NCBI RefSeq assembly: GCF_004000805.1
Contig: NZ_BILY01000012.1
Coordinates: 1-64,000 of the forward strand
Direction: 5' to 3'
Source: Paenibacillus glycanilyticus NBRC 16618
GTDB taxonomy: Bacteria > Bacillota > Bacilli > Paenibacillales > Paenibacillaceae
DNA length: 64,000 nucleotides
A model generated the notes under the pieces. That model did not search any database, was not told where the DNA came from, and saw nothing but the letters and a program-made list of their open reading frames with translations. This document shows, piece after piece, positions 27,029 to 35,425 of the stretch. Numbering within the stretch: the stretch's first letter is position 1; each line of letters starts with the position of its first letter. The translations under genes were made by a program, and so were the position numbers.

Positions 27029-28661
27029 AATGCATAATGCCCAGCTGCCTGCGATAGTCGGTTGGCGTTGCGCCAGCCACAAGCCGGAACATTTTCACGA
27101 AATGCTTGTAGCTCTTGTAACCGCACATCGCGCATACGTCGGTCACAAGCCGGTTAGGGTCGCGCAGCAGCTTTTTGGCGTAGTCAATGCGAATCTCGGT
27201 GACAAAGCTCAAATAGTTCTGATTCAGCTTCGACTTGAACAGCCGGCTTAAATACGAGGGGTTATAGAAGAAATGATCGGCTACCATCTGCAGGCTAAGC
27301 TCCTGATCAATATTTTTCTCGATAAACCCTTTAATCTGGCTGAACACCGCATTCTCCTGGGAAGCGGAATGAGTCTGCTTGGAATAGACATCATTCAGGT
27401 GCACGACCCATAACGCCAAATAATCAAATAAGCTCCTAAGGGTTCCGTAGTCATGGACAAAAGACAAATCAAGCAGCTTCTCGCTGGATACTCCCTGAGT
27501 CGGTATGCCCTCCTTGTGGGCAAAGCGCAGGGTGACGTTAATGATCTCCTGCAGGAATACGAGCCATTGTTCCGCTTCAATATGGGGCAGAGCTTTCTCC
27601 GATTGCTCGCGCAACCTGTCCATCAGCTCGCCGGCAGCAGCGGAATCCCCTTGCTCCAGGCAGGCTTGCAGCTTCTTGCGGTCATCCGGGTGAAGCGAGA
27701 CGAAGCGGTCGCCGCCTGCGGGGGATTCGTCAACCGGCCCTTGATCCGCCGATATCAACCATTGTTCGGGTGAAGCAAAACGTTGAAGCAGGCTTTGTCC
27801 GGCGGACTTGAGTGCAACGCCGGCTTGTGCCGGATCGGACGTTGCTGCCCCTACGGAGAGATAAAGCCGAGTATCGGGATGCAAAGGATTTAAAGAAGAG
27901 GCTAGCCGCTTGCTCAGAAGCTGGCCTGCCTCTGCCGGATCGGATAGTCCTGCCAGTACCAACAGAACGTAAAGCCTGCCTCTGCTCGTATAGCCCATAA
28001 GCCGATGCACCGGGGAAATGTCGGCAGCCGCTTTGCCGATAAGCTGCTCCGCCGTCTGACGCCATTTGCGCTCCTGCTGCAGTCCGCCTCGGCCAAAGCA
28101 GCTTGCCGCTAACGCCACGTAAGTCGGCTCTGACTGCTCGTTAAGTCCAAGCAGCTGTCTCCAGCCCGGCAGATCGGATAAGCTTCCGTCCATGAGCTGC
28201 TTCACAGCCTGGCCATATTGCCATTTCGTCAGCTCTGCGGCTTTTGCCTCGAAGTCCTGCTTCTTCCGCCGTTCTTCCCGCTTTTGCTCCAGCCGGTTGA
28301 TGCAGGCCGTTATCGCCTCCATGCTGACGTCATACTCCAGCGGCTTAAGCAAATACTCCTGAACAACGCCGAGACGAATAGCCTCCTGCGCATATTTGAA
28401 TTCGTTGTAGCCGGTAAGAATGATAAAGCTGGCATTCGGAAGCAGCGGCTTTAACTGCTCGATCATTTCGAGCCCGTTCATCTCGGGCATGCGTATATCG
28501 GTCACGATTAAATCCGGTTTTTCCCGCAGAGCCACGTCAACGCCGGCCTTGCCATTCTCGGCCTCCACAATTCCGCCAACGCCGAGCTGCTCCCACGGGA
28601 AATAATGCTTTAAGCCAGCGCGAATAAGCGGTTCGTCCTCGACAATCATTACTTTTAGCAT
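27027..28661 (-). CDS. Response regulator, YesN type (receiver plus AraC HTH)
   Basis: 544 aa from the ATG at 28661, five bases after GGGTGA; a GTG at 28670 is an alternative. Receiver domain with phospho-acceptor Asp55 (LIVTDIRMPEMNG) and an AraC-type double HTH at the C-terminus (about 435-540: SLQMVADHFFYNPSYLSRLFK, VTDVCAMCGYKSYKHFVKMF). Likely partner of the kinase at 21453-23270. The pair brackets the ABC transporter instead of being adjacent, which is less common. Confidence 0.93.
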   Translation of the reverse strand: MLKVMIVEDEPLIRAGLKHYFPWEQLGVGGIVEAENGKAGVDVALREKPDLIVTDIRMPEMNGLEMIEQLKPLLPNASFIILTGYNEFKYAQEAIRLGVVQEYLLKPLEYDVSMEAITACINRLEQKREERRKKQDFEAKAAELTKWQYGQAVKQLMDGSLSDLPGWRQLLGLNEQSEPTYVALAASCFGRGGLQQERKWRQTAEQLIGKAAADISPVHRLMGYTSRGRLYVLLVLAGLSDPAEAGQLLSKRLASSLNPLHPDTRLYLSVGAATSDPAQAGVALKSAGQSLLQRFASPEQWLISADQGPVDESPAGGDRFVSLHPDDRKKLQACLEQGDSAAAGELMDRLREQSEKALPHIEAEQWLVFLQEIINVTLRFAHKEGIPTQGVSSEKLLDLSFVHDYGTLRSLFDYLALWVVHLNDVYSKQTHSASQENAVFSQIKGFIEKNIDQELSLQMVADHFFYNPSYLSRLFKSKLNQNYLSFVTEIRIDYAKKLLRDPNRLVTDVCAMCGYKSYKHFVKMFRLVAGATPTDYRRQLGIMH

Positions 28662-28791
28662 AGCGCTCACCCGGATTCGAATTTTTACGAAATATTAAAA
28701 TAATTATACCGGAAAGGCGGATTGGCTTGAATCGGGCTGCGGGATAAGCGTAAAGAATGGACCTGTTATGTCAATTTTGAGGGATATCCGC

Positions 28792-29667
28792 TTAGCTGCC
28801 GTAGTCCTGAACAATAACATCGATAACGCGCTTGCCCCAATCCGAAGCTTCCGAGCCCGGCTCATTCCAGGCGTAAGTAATAAGCGCCTTCCATAGGGCC
28901 CAGCCTCGGGCGCGATCTATGGTACCCTGATCGACATTCATGGCATTCAAAAATACTTTGCGGCTGGCCTCGTCTAAAAAGTTCCATGCCATGACCAGAT
29001 CGCTGGAGGGGTCGCCGACACCCATGGTTCCGAAGTCGATGACGCCGGATAGCCGGCCATTCCGCGCAAGCAGATTGCCTACGGCAACGTCGCCGTGAAG
29101 CCATAGCGGAGACGCTTCATATTTCGTCGCCAGGGCCAGCTCCCAAATCTCGGTTAGAAGCTTCCGGTCGTACTCGCCCTCCAGCTTCTCGATGACCGTT
29201 CTGGAGTCGGAATCGTATACGGCTAAGTTTCCCCCGCGATGGAAGTTTTGTATGCCTGCAGGGATGCCATCCTTCGCATCGATCGCCTCCAGTTCCTTCA
29301 GAAAGCCGGCAAGGTCTTCGGCAAATTCGTTGAGATCGCGGATGTTGGCATATGTAACGGTGTCGCCTTCGAGCCAGCGGTTAACGGACCAAGGAAGAGG
29401 ATACTCCGCGGCAGGCTTGCCCTGAGCAACGGGAGCGGGTATCGGCAGAGATAGGAGAGGCTTAAACACGGGAAGCCAGAGCAGCTCCTTCGCAACGGCG
29501 GAGGCGTAACGTTCATGGCTCGGCAGGCGTACGGTCATTTCGTTGCCTAACCGGTAGGTACGGTTATCGTGCCCGCTTTTTTCCACGGGCTTGATCTCTA
29601 AGTCCTTCCATTCCGGAAATTGACTGCTAATTAATCCATGCACCAGCTCAGTCGTAATTTCAATCAT
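28792..29667 (-). CDS. Aminoglycoside phosphotransferase family protein
   Basis: 291 aa kinase-like protein. Brenner motif LHGDVAVGNLL gives catalytic Asp193, and metal-binding Asp211 is in VIDFGTMG. The family phosphorylates aminoglycosides, macrolides or small metabolites; the chromosomal setting does not show a resistance role. RBS AAAAGGGG precedes the ATG. It stands alone on the minus strand. Confidence 0.9.
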   Translation of the reverse strand: MIEITTELVHGLISSQFPEWKDLEIKPVEKSGHDNRTYRLGNEMTVRLPSHERYASAVAKELLWLPVFKPLLSLPIPAPVAQGKPAAEYPLPWSVNRWLEGDTVTYANIRDLNEFAEDLAGFLKELEAIDAKDGIPAGIQNFHRGGNLAVYDSDSRTVIEKLEGEYDRKLLTEIWELALATKYEASPLWLHGDVAVGNLLARNGRLSGVIDFGTMGVGDPSSDLVMAWNFLDEASRKVFLNAMNVDQGTIDRARGWALWKALITYAWNEPGSEASDWGKRVIDVIVQDYGS

Positions 29668-29770
29668 AAACTCGCCCCTTTTCTTAAATTAGTCGCTGCA
29701 TCGCAAATCGTAACTAGATCATAGCAACCTGTCTTCGGCATATCAAAGGAGAAAACGGCTATAACACAAA

Positions 29771-29820
29771 AAACGCCTAATGAATGTCGCGAAGCGCAGG
29801 CAGGCATTCATCGGGCGTTT
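29771..29820 (-). terminator. Terminator on the minus strand after a gene remnant
   Basis: AAACGCC (29771-29777) and ATGAATG (29780-29786) pair with CATTCAT (29805-29811) and GGCGTTT (29814-29820). On the minus strand it ends GGCGTTTTTT. The only coding signal directly upstream on that strand is the short remnant ending at 29823. Confidence 0.75.
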
Positions 29821-29822
29821 AT

Positions 29823-29900
29823 TTATTTGGCTTGGAGCAGCAGCTCAACCGCTTTGACGACGGATTCCCGCAGAGTATCGTATAGGAAATAAAAAGTTAC
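29823..29900 (-). pseudogene. Possible C-terminal remnant of an oxidoreductase gene
   Basis: A 25-codon open stretch on the minus strand ends in TAA two bases before a good minus-strand terminator. It translates to a protein-like tail (FYFLYDTLRESVV then KAVELLLQAK) that resembles the last strand and helix of flavodoxin-fold or NAD(P)H-binding reductases. There is no start codon or RBS; an in-frame TAG lies at 29901-29903. HxlR genes are often next to such reductases. The family assignment is a guess. Confidence 0.35.
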
Positions 29901-29928
29901 CTAGCGCAGCATAAGGGGTGGAGAGGTC

Positions 29929-30282
29929 ATGAAGCAATATTGCAAATTCGAATCGGCGCTCGATATATTGATTGGCAAGTGGAAGCCCGTTATCCTGCTA
30001 CAGCTTATCGCCAACGGGACGATGCGATTCAGCGAGCTTCTTAAAGCCATACCGGACATTAACAAAAGAATGCTTACCCAGCAATTAAGAGAGCTTGAGT
30101 ATAATGATATCGTTCACCGCGAGGTGTATAATCAGGTTCCTCCGAAGGTGGAATATTCGATATCGGAGTACGGCCAAGGATTAAGCAAGGTGCTGCAGGT
30201 GATGAACGATTGGGGCGAGGAGCATATCGAGCATATGGAATCGCTGCATGGGGCAGATCGTTTAGAGAAAAAGTCCGATTGA
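29929..30282 (+). CDS. HxlR family transcriptional regulator (1 of 4)
   Basis: 117 aa MarR-like winged helix. Signature ALDILIGKWKPVILLQLIANG and recognition helix INKRMLTQQLRELE, then PPKVEYSISEYG. Cys5 near the N-terminus (MKQYCKFE) is at the position used for redox or quinone sensing in YodB/HypR-type members. RBS GGAGAGG precedes the ATG. Its likely target on its left appears reduced to a remnant. Confidence 0.92.
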   Translation: MKQYCKFESALDILIGKWKPVILLQLIANGTMRFSELLKAIPDINKRMLTQQLRELEYNDIVHREVYNQVPPKVEYSISEYGQGLSKVLQVMNDWGEEHIEHMESLHGADRLEKKSD

Positions 30283-30300
30283 TCCGCATGCAACTGCAAC

Positions 30301-30810
30301 TTATCTGTCGATGCCATAACGCAGCTGAACGACACCGCCGCCTAGCGGCTTGCAGTCCAACAGTTCTACATGTTTGAATTGGTACCGATCTTTCTCTGTG
30401 ACAAGATTTAACCCTTTACCCTCTAATACAGGCGCCACGTTAAAGATCAATTCGTCTACCAGACCCGAAGCCAGAAACGAATTATGGATATCCGCTCCAC
30501 CGCTAATGAGAGCAGTCTGATGCCCTCGCTCCTGCAGGTATTCCAAGGCATCTTGCGGCGATTTCGCAACCTTTACCCCGGGGATTTCCGCTGTATTCCT
30601 GGAGATAACCACGATGTCGATTCCGCCGAATGGGTCGGGATTGCCGCTGCCCCGCATTCCTTCGAAGGTCCGGCGTCCTACAATAAAGTTCCCTGCTGCT
30701 CCAGCCTGCGCTGCGAAGTCTTGCAAGGCTTCCTTGGTTGGCGGGTTTTCGGGACCCGATTGCGCGTAATTACCGTTGGCGCTTAATGTTGCCCATAAAA
30801 TCGTTTTCAT
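30301..30810 (-). CDS. Dihydrofolate reductase family protein (RibD C-terminal type)
   Basis: 169 aa NADPH-dependent reductase fold: NGNYAQSGPEN, FIVGRRTFEGMRG, ALISGGADIHNSFL and LVDELIFNVAPVLEGKG. The C-terminal RibD domain reduces a pyrimidine in riboflavin synthesis, but stand-alone members such as the YwjB/YyaP group have no settled substrate. It overlaps the upstream hydrolase by 4 bp, so they form a two-gene operon. Confidence 0.9.
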   Translation of the reverse strand: MKTILWATLSANGNYAQSGPENPPTKEALQDFAAQAGAAGNFIVGRRTFEGMRGSGNPDPFGGIDIVVISRNTAEIPGVKVAKSPQDALEYLQERGHQTALISGGADIHNSFLASGLVDELIFNVAPVLEGKGLNLVTEKDRYQFKHVELLDCKPLGGGVVQLRYGIDR

Positions 30811-31697
30811 CGTAATACTCCTCCTCTGGTTCTGTTCATAAGTTCCCGAATGGATGCCGCTACCCGGTCCGGCCGGTCCTCCTGTACATAATGCGAGGCA
30901 TCCTCCAGTATTTCGGTTTCATTAAAAGGCAAATAGCGCTGCCATTTGACCATTTGCCCAAGCGGGAAGCCCGCGCTGTCCTTTGTTCCCCATAGAATAT
31001 GGGCGGGCAGATCGGCCAAGTTCGACAGTTTCGATTCGATACCGGCGAGCCACTCCCGCGCCTTGCGGATTTGTCCCGGAAAGACCCAGGTAGGTATTCT
31101 GGATTTCGGGGTAGGGAACGGGTCCGTGTAAGCCTTTCGCAAGCTGTCCGTCACTTTGCCGGTCTGGTAAATCCCGTGTGGCACAATCGCTTTGGCGAAA
31201 AAATTGCGGCGTGTCTGAAGCCAATACCCGATTGGCCATCCCCCCATAACGAGCGAGAACAGTTTCATCGGTAAAATGGTCGCCGGCCAGGCCCATGTAT
31301 TCATCACGAGAATCCCGCGAAGGTTCTCGCGGTGCTGTACGGCGTAGTTCAACCCGATCGGACCTCCCCAATCCTGAACGACAAGAACAAAGTCCCGTAG
31401 TTCCAAATGACGAATGAGATATTGAATGGCTTCCGATTGCTCTTGCGGCGTAAACCGATAGCCTTCGGGAGCCGTTGACATGCCAAACCCCGGGTAATCC
31501 GGAGCAACGAGACGACATTCCCCGCGAAGCTCTTTGATCACATTCCTGTACAGGTATGACCAAGTCGGATTGCCGTGCAGCAGAAGAACCGTTGGTCCTT
31601 GCCCTTCATCCAGGTAATGAATGCGACCGTCACGGTAGGGCAGCCAATGATCGGTAAACGGATACTCTGCAGGATCTAAATTAAAAGGTCTATTCAA
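30807..31697 (-). CDS. Alpha/beta hydrolase, haloalkane dehalogenase-like
   Basis: 296 aa from a TTG start with GAGGAGG seven bases upstream. Triad: Asp109 in VVQDWGGPIG, Asp240 in WGTKDSAGF, His269 in DASHYVQED. Asn43 (HGNPTWS) and Trp110 are the two halide-stabilising positions of haloalkane dehalogenases, so dehalogenase activity is plausible, though epoxide or ester hydrolases share much of this. It is coupled to the reductase gene and divergent from an HxlR gene. Confidence 0.88.
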   Translation of the reverse strand: MNRPFNLDPAEYPFTDHWLPYRDGRIHYLDEGQGPTVLLLHGNPTWSYLYRNVIKELRGECRLVAPDYPGFGMSTAPEGYRFTPQEQSEAIQYLIRHLELRDFVLVVQDWGGPIGLNYAVQHRENLRGILVMNTWAWPATILPMKLFSLVMGGWPIGYWLQTRRNFFAKAIVPHGIYQTGKVTDSLRKAYTDPFPTPKSRIPTWVFPGQIRKAREWLAGIESKLSNLADLPAHILWGTKDSAGFPLGQMVKWQRYLPFNETEILEDASHYVQEDRPDRVAASIRELMNRTRGGVLR

Positions 31698-31838
31698 CGT
31701 TCAGCCTCCTCTTCAAATCCATTTATTAACTTTTTCTTTCTTGCTTGATTCACATCATAAGGGAGATATGGTACATTTGAAAAGTAGTTACATTAATGTG
31801 CAATAGTTTCAAAAAATGAACTATGGGAGGGAAGCAGG

Positions 31839-32186
31839 ATGATGGACCAATCCTGTCCGGGCACGGTAGAACCGATTCTGGAGATTTTAGATGGCAAATG
31901 GATGCTTCTTCTTTTATTCGAACTGTTTAACGGGACCCGGCGATTTGGAGAATTGCGCCGCAAACTGGAGCCGATCAGCCCCAAAACCTTAACGGACCGC
32001 CTGCGGTTGTTAGAGGAGAAGGGAATTGTCACCCGCACGATTTATCCGGGCGTACCCCTGCATGTCGAATATGAACTGACGGAGAGCGGCCAGGGCCTGA
32101 AGCCGATTTTTGAAGCAATGTGGACGTGGACCCAGCAGTATGGCGCCTATCTGGCACAAGAGAAGAAGGAGAGTAGGCAGGCTTAA
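31839..32186 (+). CDS. HxlR family transcriptional regulator (2 of 4)
   Basis: 115 aa: Cys6 near the start (DQSCPGTVEPIL), IDGKWMLLLL-type core written here as LDGKWMLLLLFEL, and PKTLTDRLRLLEEKGI as recognition region. RBS GGGAGG eight bases upstream. Divergent from the dehalogenase-like operon and followed by a nitroreductase gene; either may be the target. Upstream sequence AAAGTAGTTACATTAATGT holds a 10-bp palindrome. Confidence 0.92.
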   Translation: MMDQSCPGTVEPILEILDGKWMLLLLFELFNGTRRFGELRRKLEPISPKTLTDRLRLLEEKGIVTRTIYPGVPLHVEYELTESGQGLKPIFEAMWTWTQQYGAYLAQEKKESRQA

Positions 32187-32214
32187 AAAAAGGCTTGCCT
32201 TTCCATTTCAAATG

Positions 32215-32228
32215 TCTTAAAGTTAAGA
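32215..32228. promoter_or_regulatory. Dyad upstream of nitroreductase gene
   Basis: TCTTAA-AG-TTAAGA, 6-bp arms, about 57 bases before the nitroreductase ATG, followed by a very AT-rich stretch suited to a promoter. Candidate operator for an HxlR or MarR-type quinone sensor. Confidence 0.45.
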
Positions 32229-32284
32229 TAATTAAATTAAAGATAATACACGCATTCAAATTATACATAGAGGAGGCGGGCGAA

Positions 32285-32911
32285 ATGAACGATTTCGTAT
32301 CCGTAGTAACAGAGAGAAGATCCGCAAACAAATTCATTAAAGGGGTTTCCATCGAAGATAAAGAGCTGAACGAGATTTTTGATCTTGTGAAATACGCGCC
32401 GTCGTCCTTCAATCTGCAGCATGCCCATTATGTTGTCGTTAGGGACGAGGAGATGAAGCAGAAAGTATATGAAGCGGCAAACAAGCAGTATAAAGTAAAA
32501 ACCGCTTCGGCTGTTATTCTTGTACTCGGCCACCTGGATGCGCATCAGAACACGGCTGAGCTTAATGAAGGGCTGCTGCATCTCGGCGTTATTAATAAAC
32601 AAGAGTTTGATCATACCGTCGAGTCCGTGCAGCAATTTTACGAAGAGCGCGGCGAAACTTTCAAGCGGGACGAGGCTATCCGCAACGCGAATCTATCCGC
32701 CATGCTGTTCATGCTCGCCGCCAAAGAGAAAGGCTGGGACACGAGCCCGATGATCGGCTTTGATCCGGAGGCGATGATGAAGACGCTGGACGTGCCGGAC
32801 CGTTATGTTCCCGCTCTGCTCATTGGCATCGGGAAAGAAGATACATCGAACCGCCGGGTACGCGGCTACCGCAAGCCGGTTGGCGAGTTCGTCAGCTTTG
32901 AGCGTTTCTAA
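32285..32911 (+). CDS. Nitroreductase family protein (MhqN/YodC-like)
   Basis: 208 aa from the ATG at 32285, eight bases after GAGGAGG. Flavin-binding N-terminal motif TERRSANKF and the block KYAPSSFNLQHAHYVVV are clear; C-terminal ALLIGIGKED and RGYRKPVGEFV complete the fold. MhqN and YodC of B. subtilis belong to quinone-stress regulons controlled by MarR and HxlR proteins, which fits the HxlR genes on both sides. FMN and NAD(P)H use is expected. Confidence 0.9.
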   Translation: MNDFVSVVTERRSANKFIKGVSIEDKELNEIFDLVKYAPSSFNLQHAHYVVVRDEEMKQKVYEAANKQYKVKTASAVILVLGHLDAHQNTAELNEGLLHLGVINKQEFDHTVESVQQFYEERGETFKRDEAIRNANLSAMLFMLAAKEKGWDTSPMIGFDPEAMMKTLDVPDRYVPALLIGIGKEDTSNRRVRGYRKPVGEFVSFERF

Positions 32912-32920
32912 ATAAAAGGG

Positions 32921-32952
32921 AAGGGCGTCCATCGTATGGACGCCCTTTATTT
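32921..32952 (+). terminator. Terminator after nitroreductase gene
   Basis: AAGGGCGTCCAT (32921-32932), loop CGT, ATGGACGCCCTT (32936-32947), then TATTTTT. Confidence 0.88.
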
Positions 32953-33020
32953 TTGCTTCGGAATGGTACTCCTGTTAGAGGTAAAATGATAAAGTTGAGC
33001 ATAGGAGGCGATTCCAGGTT

Positions 33021-33404
33021 ATGCAAAATGAAGAGAAAATTTTCAATACCGCGGTCGAAGCCACTCTCGAAGCGATCGGAGGCAAGTGGAAGCCGGTCCT
33101 ATTGTTCCATCTTACATTCGGCAAGAAGCGTAATGGCGAATTCCTGCGCCTAATCCCCGAGATCTCGCAAAAAGTACTGACGCAGCAACTAAATGAACTC
33201 ATGAGGGATGGAATCATCAACCGCATTTCCTATAATCAGATACCTCCGAAGGTCGAATATGAGTTAACGGATTACGGGTGGAGTCTGAAGGATATCCTGC
33301 ATGCGATGTGCCGGTGGGGCGATGGGTATATCGACAAAAAGTACGGCGGCAAAGGAAAGGTGCTGTTCCAGCCTCCGGTATCCGATAATGAAATCAAGGA
33401 ATGA
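33021..33404 (+). CDS. HxlR family transcriptional regulator (3 of 4)
   Basis: 127 aa: AIGGKWKPVLLFHLTFG core, QKVLTQQLNELMRDG recognition region, PPKVEYELTDYG. It has no Cys near the N-terminus, unlike copies 1 and 2, so a thiol switch is unlikely there. RBS AGGAGG is 12 bases upstream, rather far. Its 3' end overlaps the convergent PRISE gene by 11 bp. Confidence 0.9.
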   Translation: MQNEEKIFNTAVEATLEAIGGKWKPVLLFHLTFGKKRNGEFLRLIPEISQKVLTQQLNELMRDGIINRISYNQIPPKVEYELTDYGWSLKDILHAMCRWGDGYIDKKYGGKGKVLFQPPVSDNEIKE

Positions 33405-34458
33405 CCTTCCGCCGGCGGAAGTCCTCGAAGATGTCCATAAACATTTTCTCCGTGTCGATATAGTCATGGAACCCGAAGCGGCGGGCTTTTGAGCCGTCGG
33501 CAAAGAAGTCGTAATCCCAGGAAAACACGAAATCTCCGAACCGCCAGGAGGAGACTTCTTTATAGTTGATTCTCTGCAAATCATATTTATCGACCAGAGC
33601 ATTCCAGAGAGGTTCTTTGTCCGCCATAACGACCTCAAGCGACATCGGTAACGGAGGGGCGGTTTCGAGTCCGAAATAGGCAGCGATCTTCGGCCAGAGC
33701 TCGTTCCACCTGAAGAGGTCGCCGTTGGTAATGTTAAAAGCCTGATTGGCGCAGCGATCGTCGGTAGCCGCCCATACGGTTGCGCGGGCAAGCAGATTCG
33801 CATCGGTCATCTCCAGCAGGCTGTGATAAGCCCCGGGTTTTCCCGGGAATCGAAGCGGCAGCCCAAGCTCCTTGGACATGGAAGCGTAGACGGCGATAAC
33901 CATCGCCAGGTTCATTGGGTTTCCTAGCCCAAAACCGGCAACAACCGATGGACGGAGGGCCGACCATGTCCAGCTGCTTTCCGGTTGCCGACGCTCAAGA
34001 AATTGCTGTTGATCGATATTAAATTCAGGCGGCATATGATAGGCATCCGTCTCGCGCGCCGGCGTCTTGAAGGGACCAAGATGCGCCCCGTATACTTTAT
34101 AGCCTTGCATGAGGCTGATATGCCGCAGATCCCGCGCAATCGGTTCAATGGCATTGACTACATTGACGAGCATGGCAAGGTTGGGGGCCACAAGCTCAGC
34201 CCACGTCGGCCGATCCTGATAGGCAGCGTAAAAGATATGCGTAACGGCGGTCAGGCCGCTTAACTTCTCCCGGGTATCCGCTTCGTCCAGAAGATCAACC
34301 GCGATATACCGCACCCGATCGGAAGCCTCTCCGCCGCGGCGCGACACGCCGATAATATCCCATTCGGGAAGCGTCCTCAAATAATCAATCAGATTCCGTC
34401 CGATTACGCCGTTTGCACCTACGACCAGGGCTGTTTTGGATGTGTCTGTTGTTCTCAT
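33394..34458 (-). CDS. PRISE-type SDR (progesterone 5-beta-reductase/iridoid synthase-like)
   Basis: 354 aa extended SDR. Nucleotide loop VVGANGVIGRN (about 12-22) and the family stretches VYASMSKELGLPLRFPG and NQAFNITNGDLFRWNELWPKIA are very close to plant and bacterial PRISE enzymes, which reduce activated C=C bonds with NADPH. Lys121 (MQGYKVYG) is kept. The catalytic Tyr of NFYY appears lost: the aligned stretch reads EFNID (about 145-149). RBS AGGAGG is eight bases before the ATG. Possible target of HxlR copy 3 or the divergent TetR protein. Confidence 0.88.
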   Translation of the reverse strand: MRTTDTSKTALVVGANGVIGRNLIDYLRTLPEWDIIGVSRRGGEASDRVRYIAVDLLDEADTREKLSGLTAVTHIFYAAYQDRPTWAELVAPNLAMLVNVVNAIEPIARDLRHISLMQGYKVYGAHLGPFKTPARETDAYHMPPEFNIDQQQFLERRQPESSWTWSALRPSVVAGFGLGNPMNLAMVIAVYASMSKELGLPLRFPGKPGAYHSLLEMTDANLLARATVWAATDDRCANQAFNITNGDLFRWNELWPKIAAYFGLETAPPLPMSLEVVMADKEPLWNALVDKYDLQRINYKEVSSWRFGDFVFSWDYDFFADGSKARRFGFHDYIDTEKMFMDIFEDFRRRKVIP

Positions 34459-34628
34459 CTAACATTCCTCCTCTGCTTCTGATGACTATTGTGAAACAGA
34501 AAAGGGAAGCCGTGAAGTACGCACTTTCAACTCCTATACGAACCTTCAGGTAACCATGGCAAGGCCGGGATCGCCCTGTTTCATGCCCTCTGCTATAATG
34601 GAGGTCAAGAAAGGGGCTGCTTTGTTTT

Positions 34629-35234
34629 ATGTCGCCTAGAAACGTAGAAAAGGATCTCATGCAAAGGGAGAAAAGAATTAACCACATCCTAGATTCCGCT
34701 CTCGAGACCATTGCCGTAAAAGGGATCGGTTCGGTAAGCATCAACGATATTGCTGCGGCAGCAGGCATGAGCATAGGCAACATGTATCATTACTTTAAAT
34801 CGAAAACCGAGATTATAAGCGAGATTCTGAGAAGGGGTCAGACGGGTTACGGAGACCACGTCACCCGAATTGCAGAACAGGAATGTCCGGCCTTGGAGAA
34901 GCTGTTTATGCTAGCTGAGTCTTGGCTTGCTCTTGAGAATAGCTGGGCTTATACCATTCTTATTCATACGTCGCGCTTGTCCGATGCTTCCTCCGAAGAG
35001 ATCCGCAAGGCGGTTACGGAGCGCTTTACGAACAACCTTGGACCGGTCGCGGCCATGATGAAGCAGGGCCAGCAGGAGGGGCTTGTTGTCGGCGGCGATC
35101 CGCTTGAGCTTGCCTATTATTTCGTAAGCTTGATTCAAGGCTTAACCCTGCAGAAGGTTCCCGGCGCGGAGGTGCCGATCCATGCGCAAGCGAGCTCGAT
35201 TGTCGCTCTATTCGCGACACGAACCAAGCAGTAG
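34629..35234 (+). CDS. TetR family transcriptional regulator
   Basis: 201 aa. N-terminal HTH (about 15-62): SINDIAAAAGMSIGNMYHYFKSKTEI. The C-terminal ligand domain is not assigned. The RBS for the ATG at 34629 is weak; an ATG 30 bases downstream after AAAAGGA is possible. It is divergent from the PRISE-type reductase, a likely target. Confidence 0.9.
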   Translation: MSPRNVEKDLMQREKRINHILDSALETIAVKGIGSVSINDIAAAAGMSIGNMYHYFKSKTEIISEILRRGQTGYGDHVTRIAEQECPALEKLFMLAESWLALENSWAYTILIHTSRLSDASSEEIRKAVTERFTNNLGPVAAMMKQGQQEGLVVGGDPLELAYYFVSLIQGLTLQKVPGAEVPIHAQASSIVALFATRTKQ

Positions 35235-35240
35235 GAAAAG

Positions 35241-35275
35241 CGGGTTGCGCGGCTGCGCAGAACTCGCTTTTTTTT
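35241..35275 (+). terminator. Terminator after the TetR gene
   Basis: GCGGGTT and GCGC arms pair with GCGC and AACTCGC (G-T wobble included), then eight T at 35268-35275. Confidence 0.8.
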
Positions 35276-35279
35276 GTGA

Positions 35280-35309
35280 TTGACAACGAATGGGGGCCAC
35301 TGCTACAAT
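35280..35309 (+). promoter_or_regulatory. SigA-type promoter of the sulfonate operon leader
   Basis: TTGACA (35280-35285), 18-bp spacer, TACAAT (35304-35309). Transcription would start near 35316, leaving about 170 nt of untranslated leader before the ATPase gene. Confidence 0.75.
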
Positions 35310-35315
35310 TTAGCC

Positions 35316-35425
35316 AATAACAAACCGAGCGATTATTCGGTTTGTGGAAAAGTACGCCGAAATATCGACTGGACATCCAGAGATTGGCGAGGGTACAAAC
35401 GACGAGGGCAGATGCCCCATTTTTT
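35316..35425 (+). promoter_or_regulatory. Structured leader RNA upstream of the sulfonate operon, class unknown
   Basis: Hairpin 1: ACAAACCGA (35320-35328) with TCGGTTTGT (35337-35345). Then a multi-stem unit: GTACGCC (35352-35358) against GGC (35386-35388) and GTAC (35393-35396), enclosing CTGGA/TCCAG (35369-35380). Last, GGGC-AGAT-GCCC (35406-35417) followed by CA and six T, a short terminator-like stem. It does not match the S-box, T-box, ykkC or other leaders I know. It could be a riboswitch or a small RNA ending at the T-run. Confidence 0.55.

Noticed and set aside
30301..34458. Antibiotic-resistance or genomic island
   Set aside because: No integrase, transposase, direct repeats or clear base-composition break was seen around these genes.
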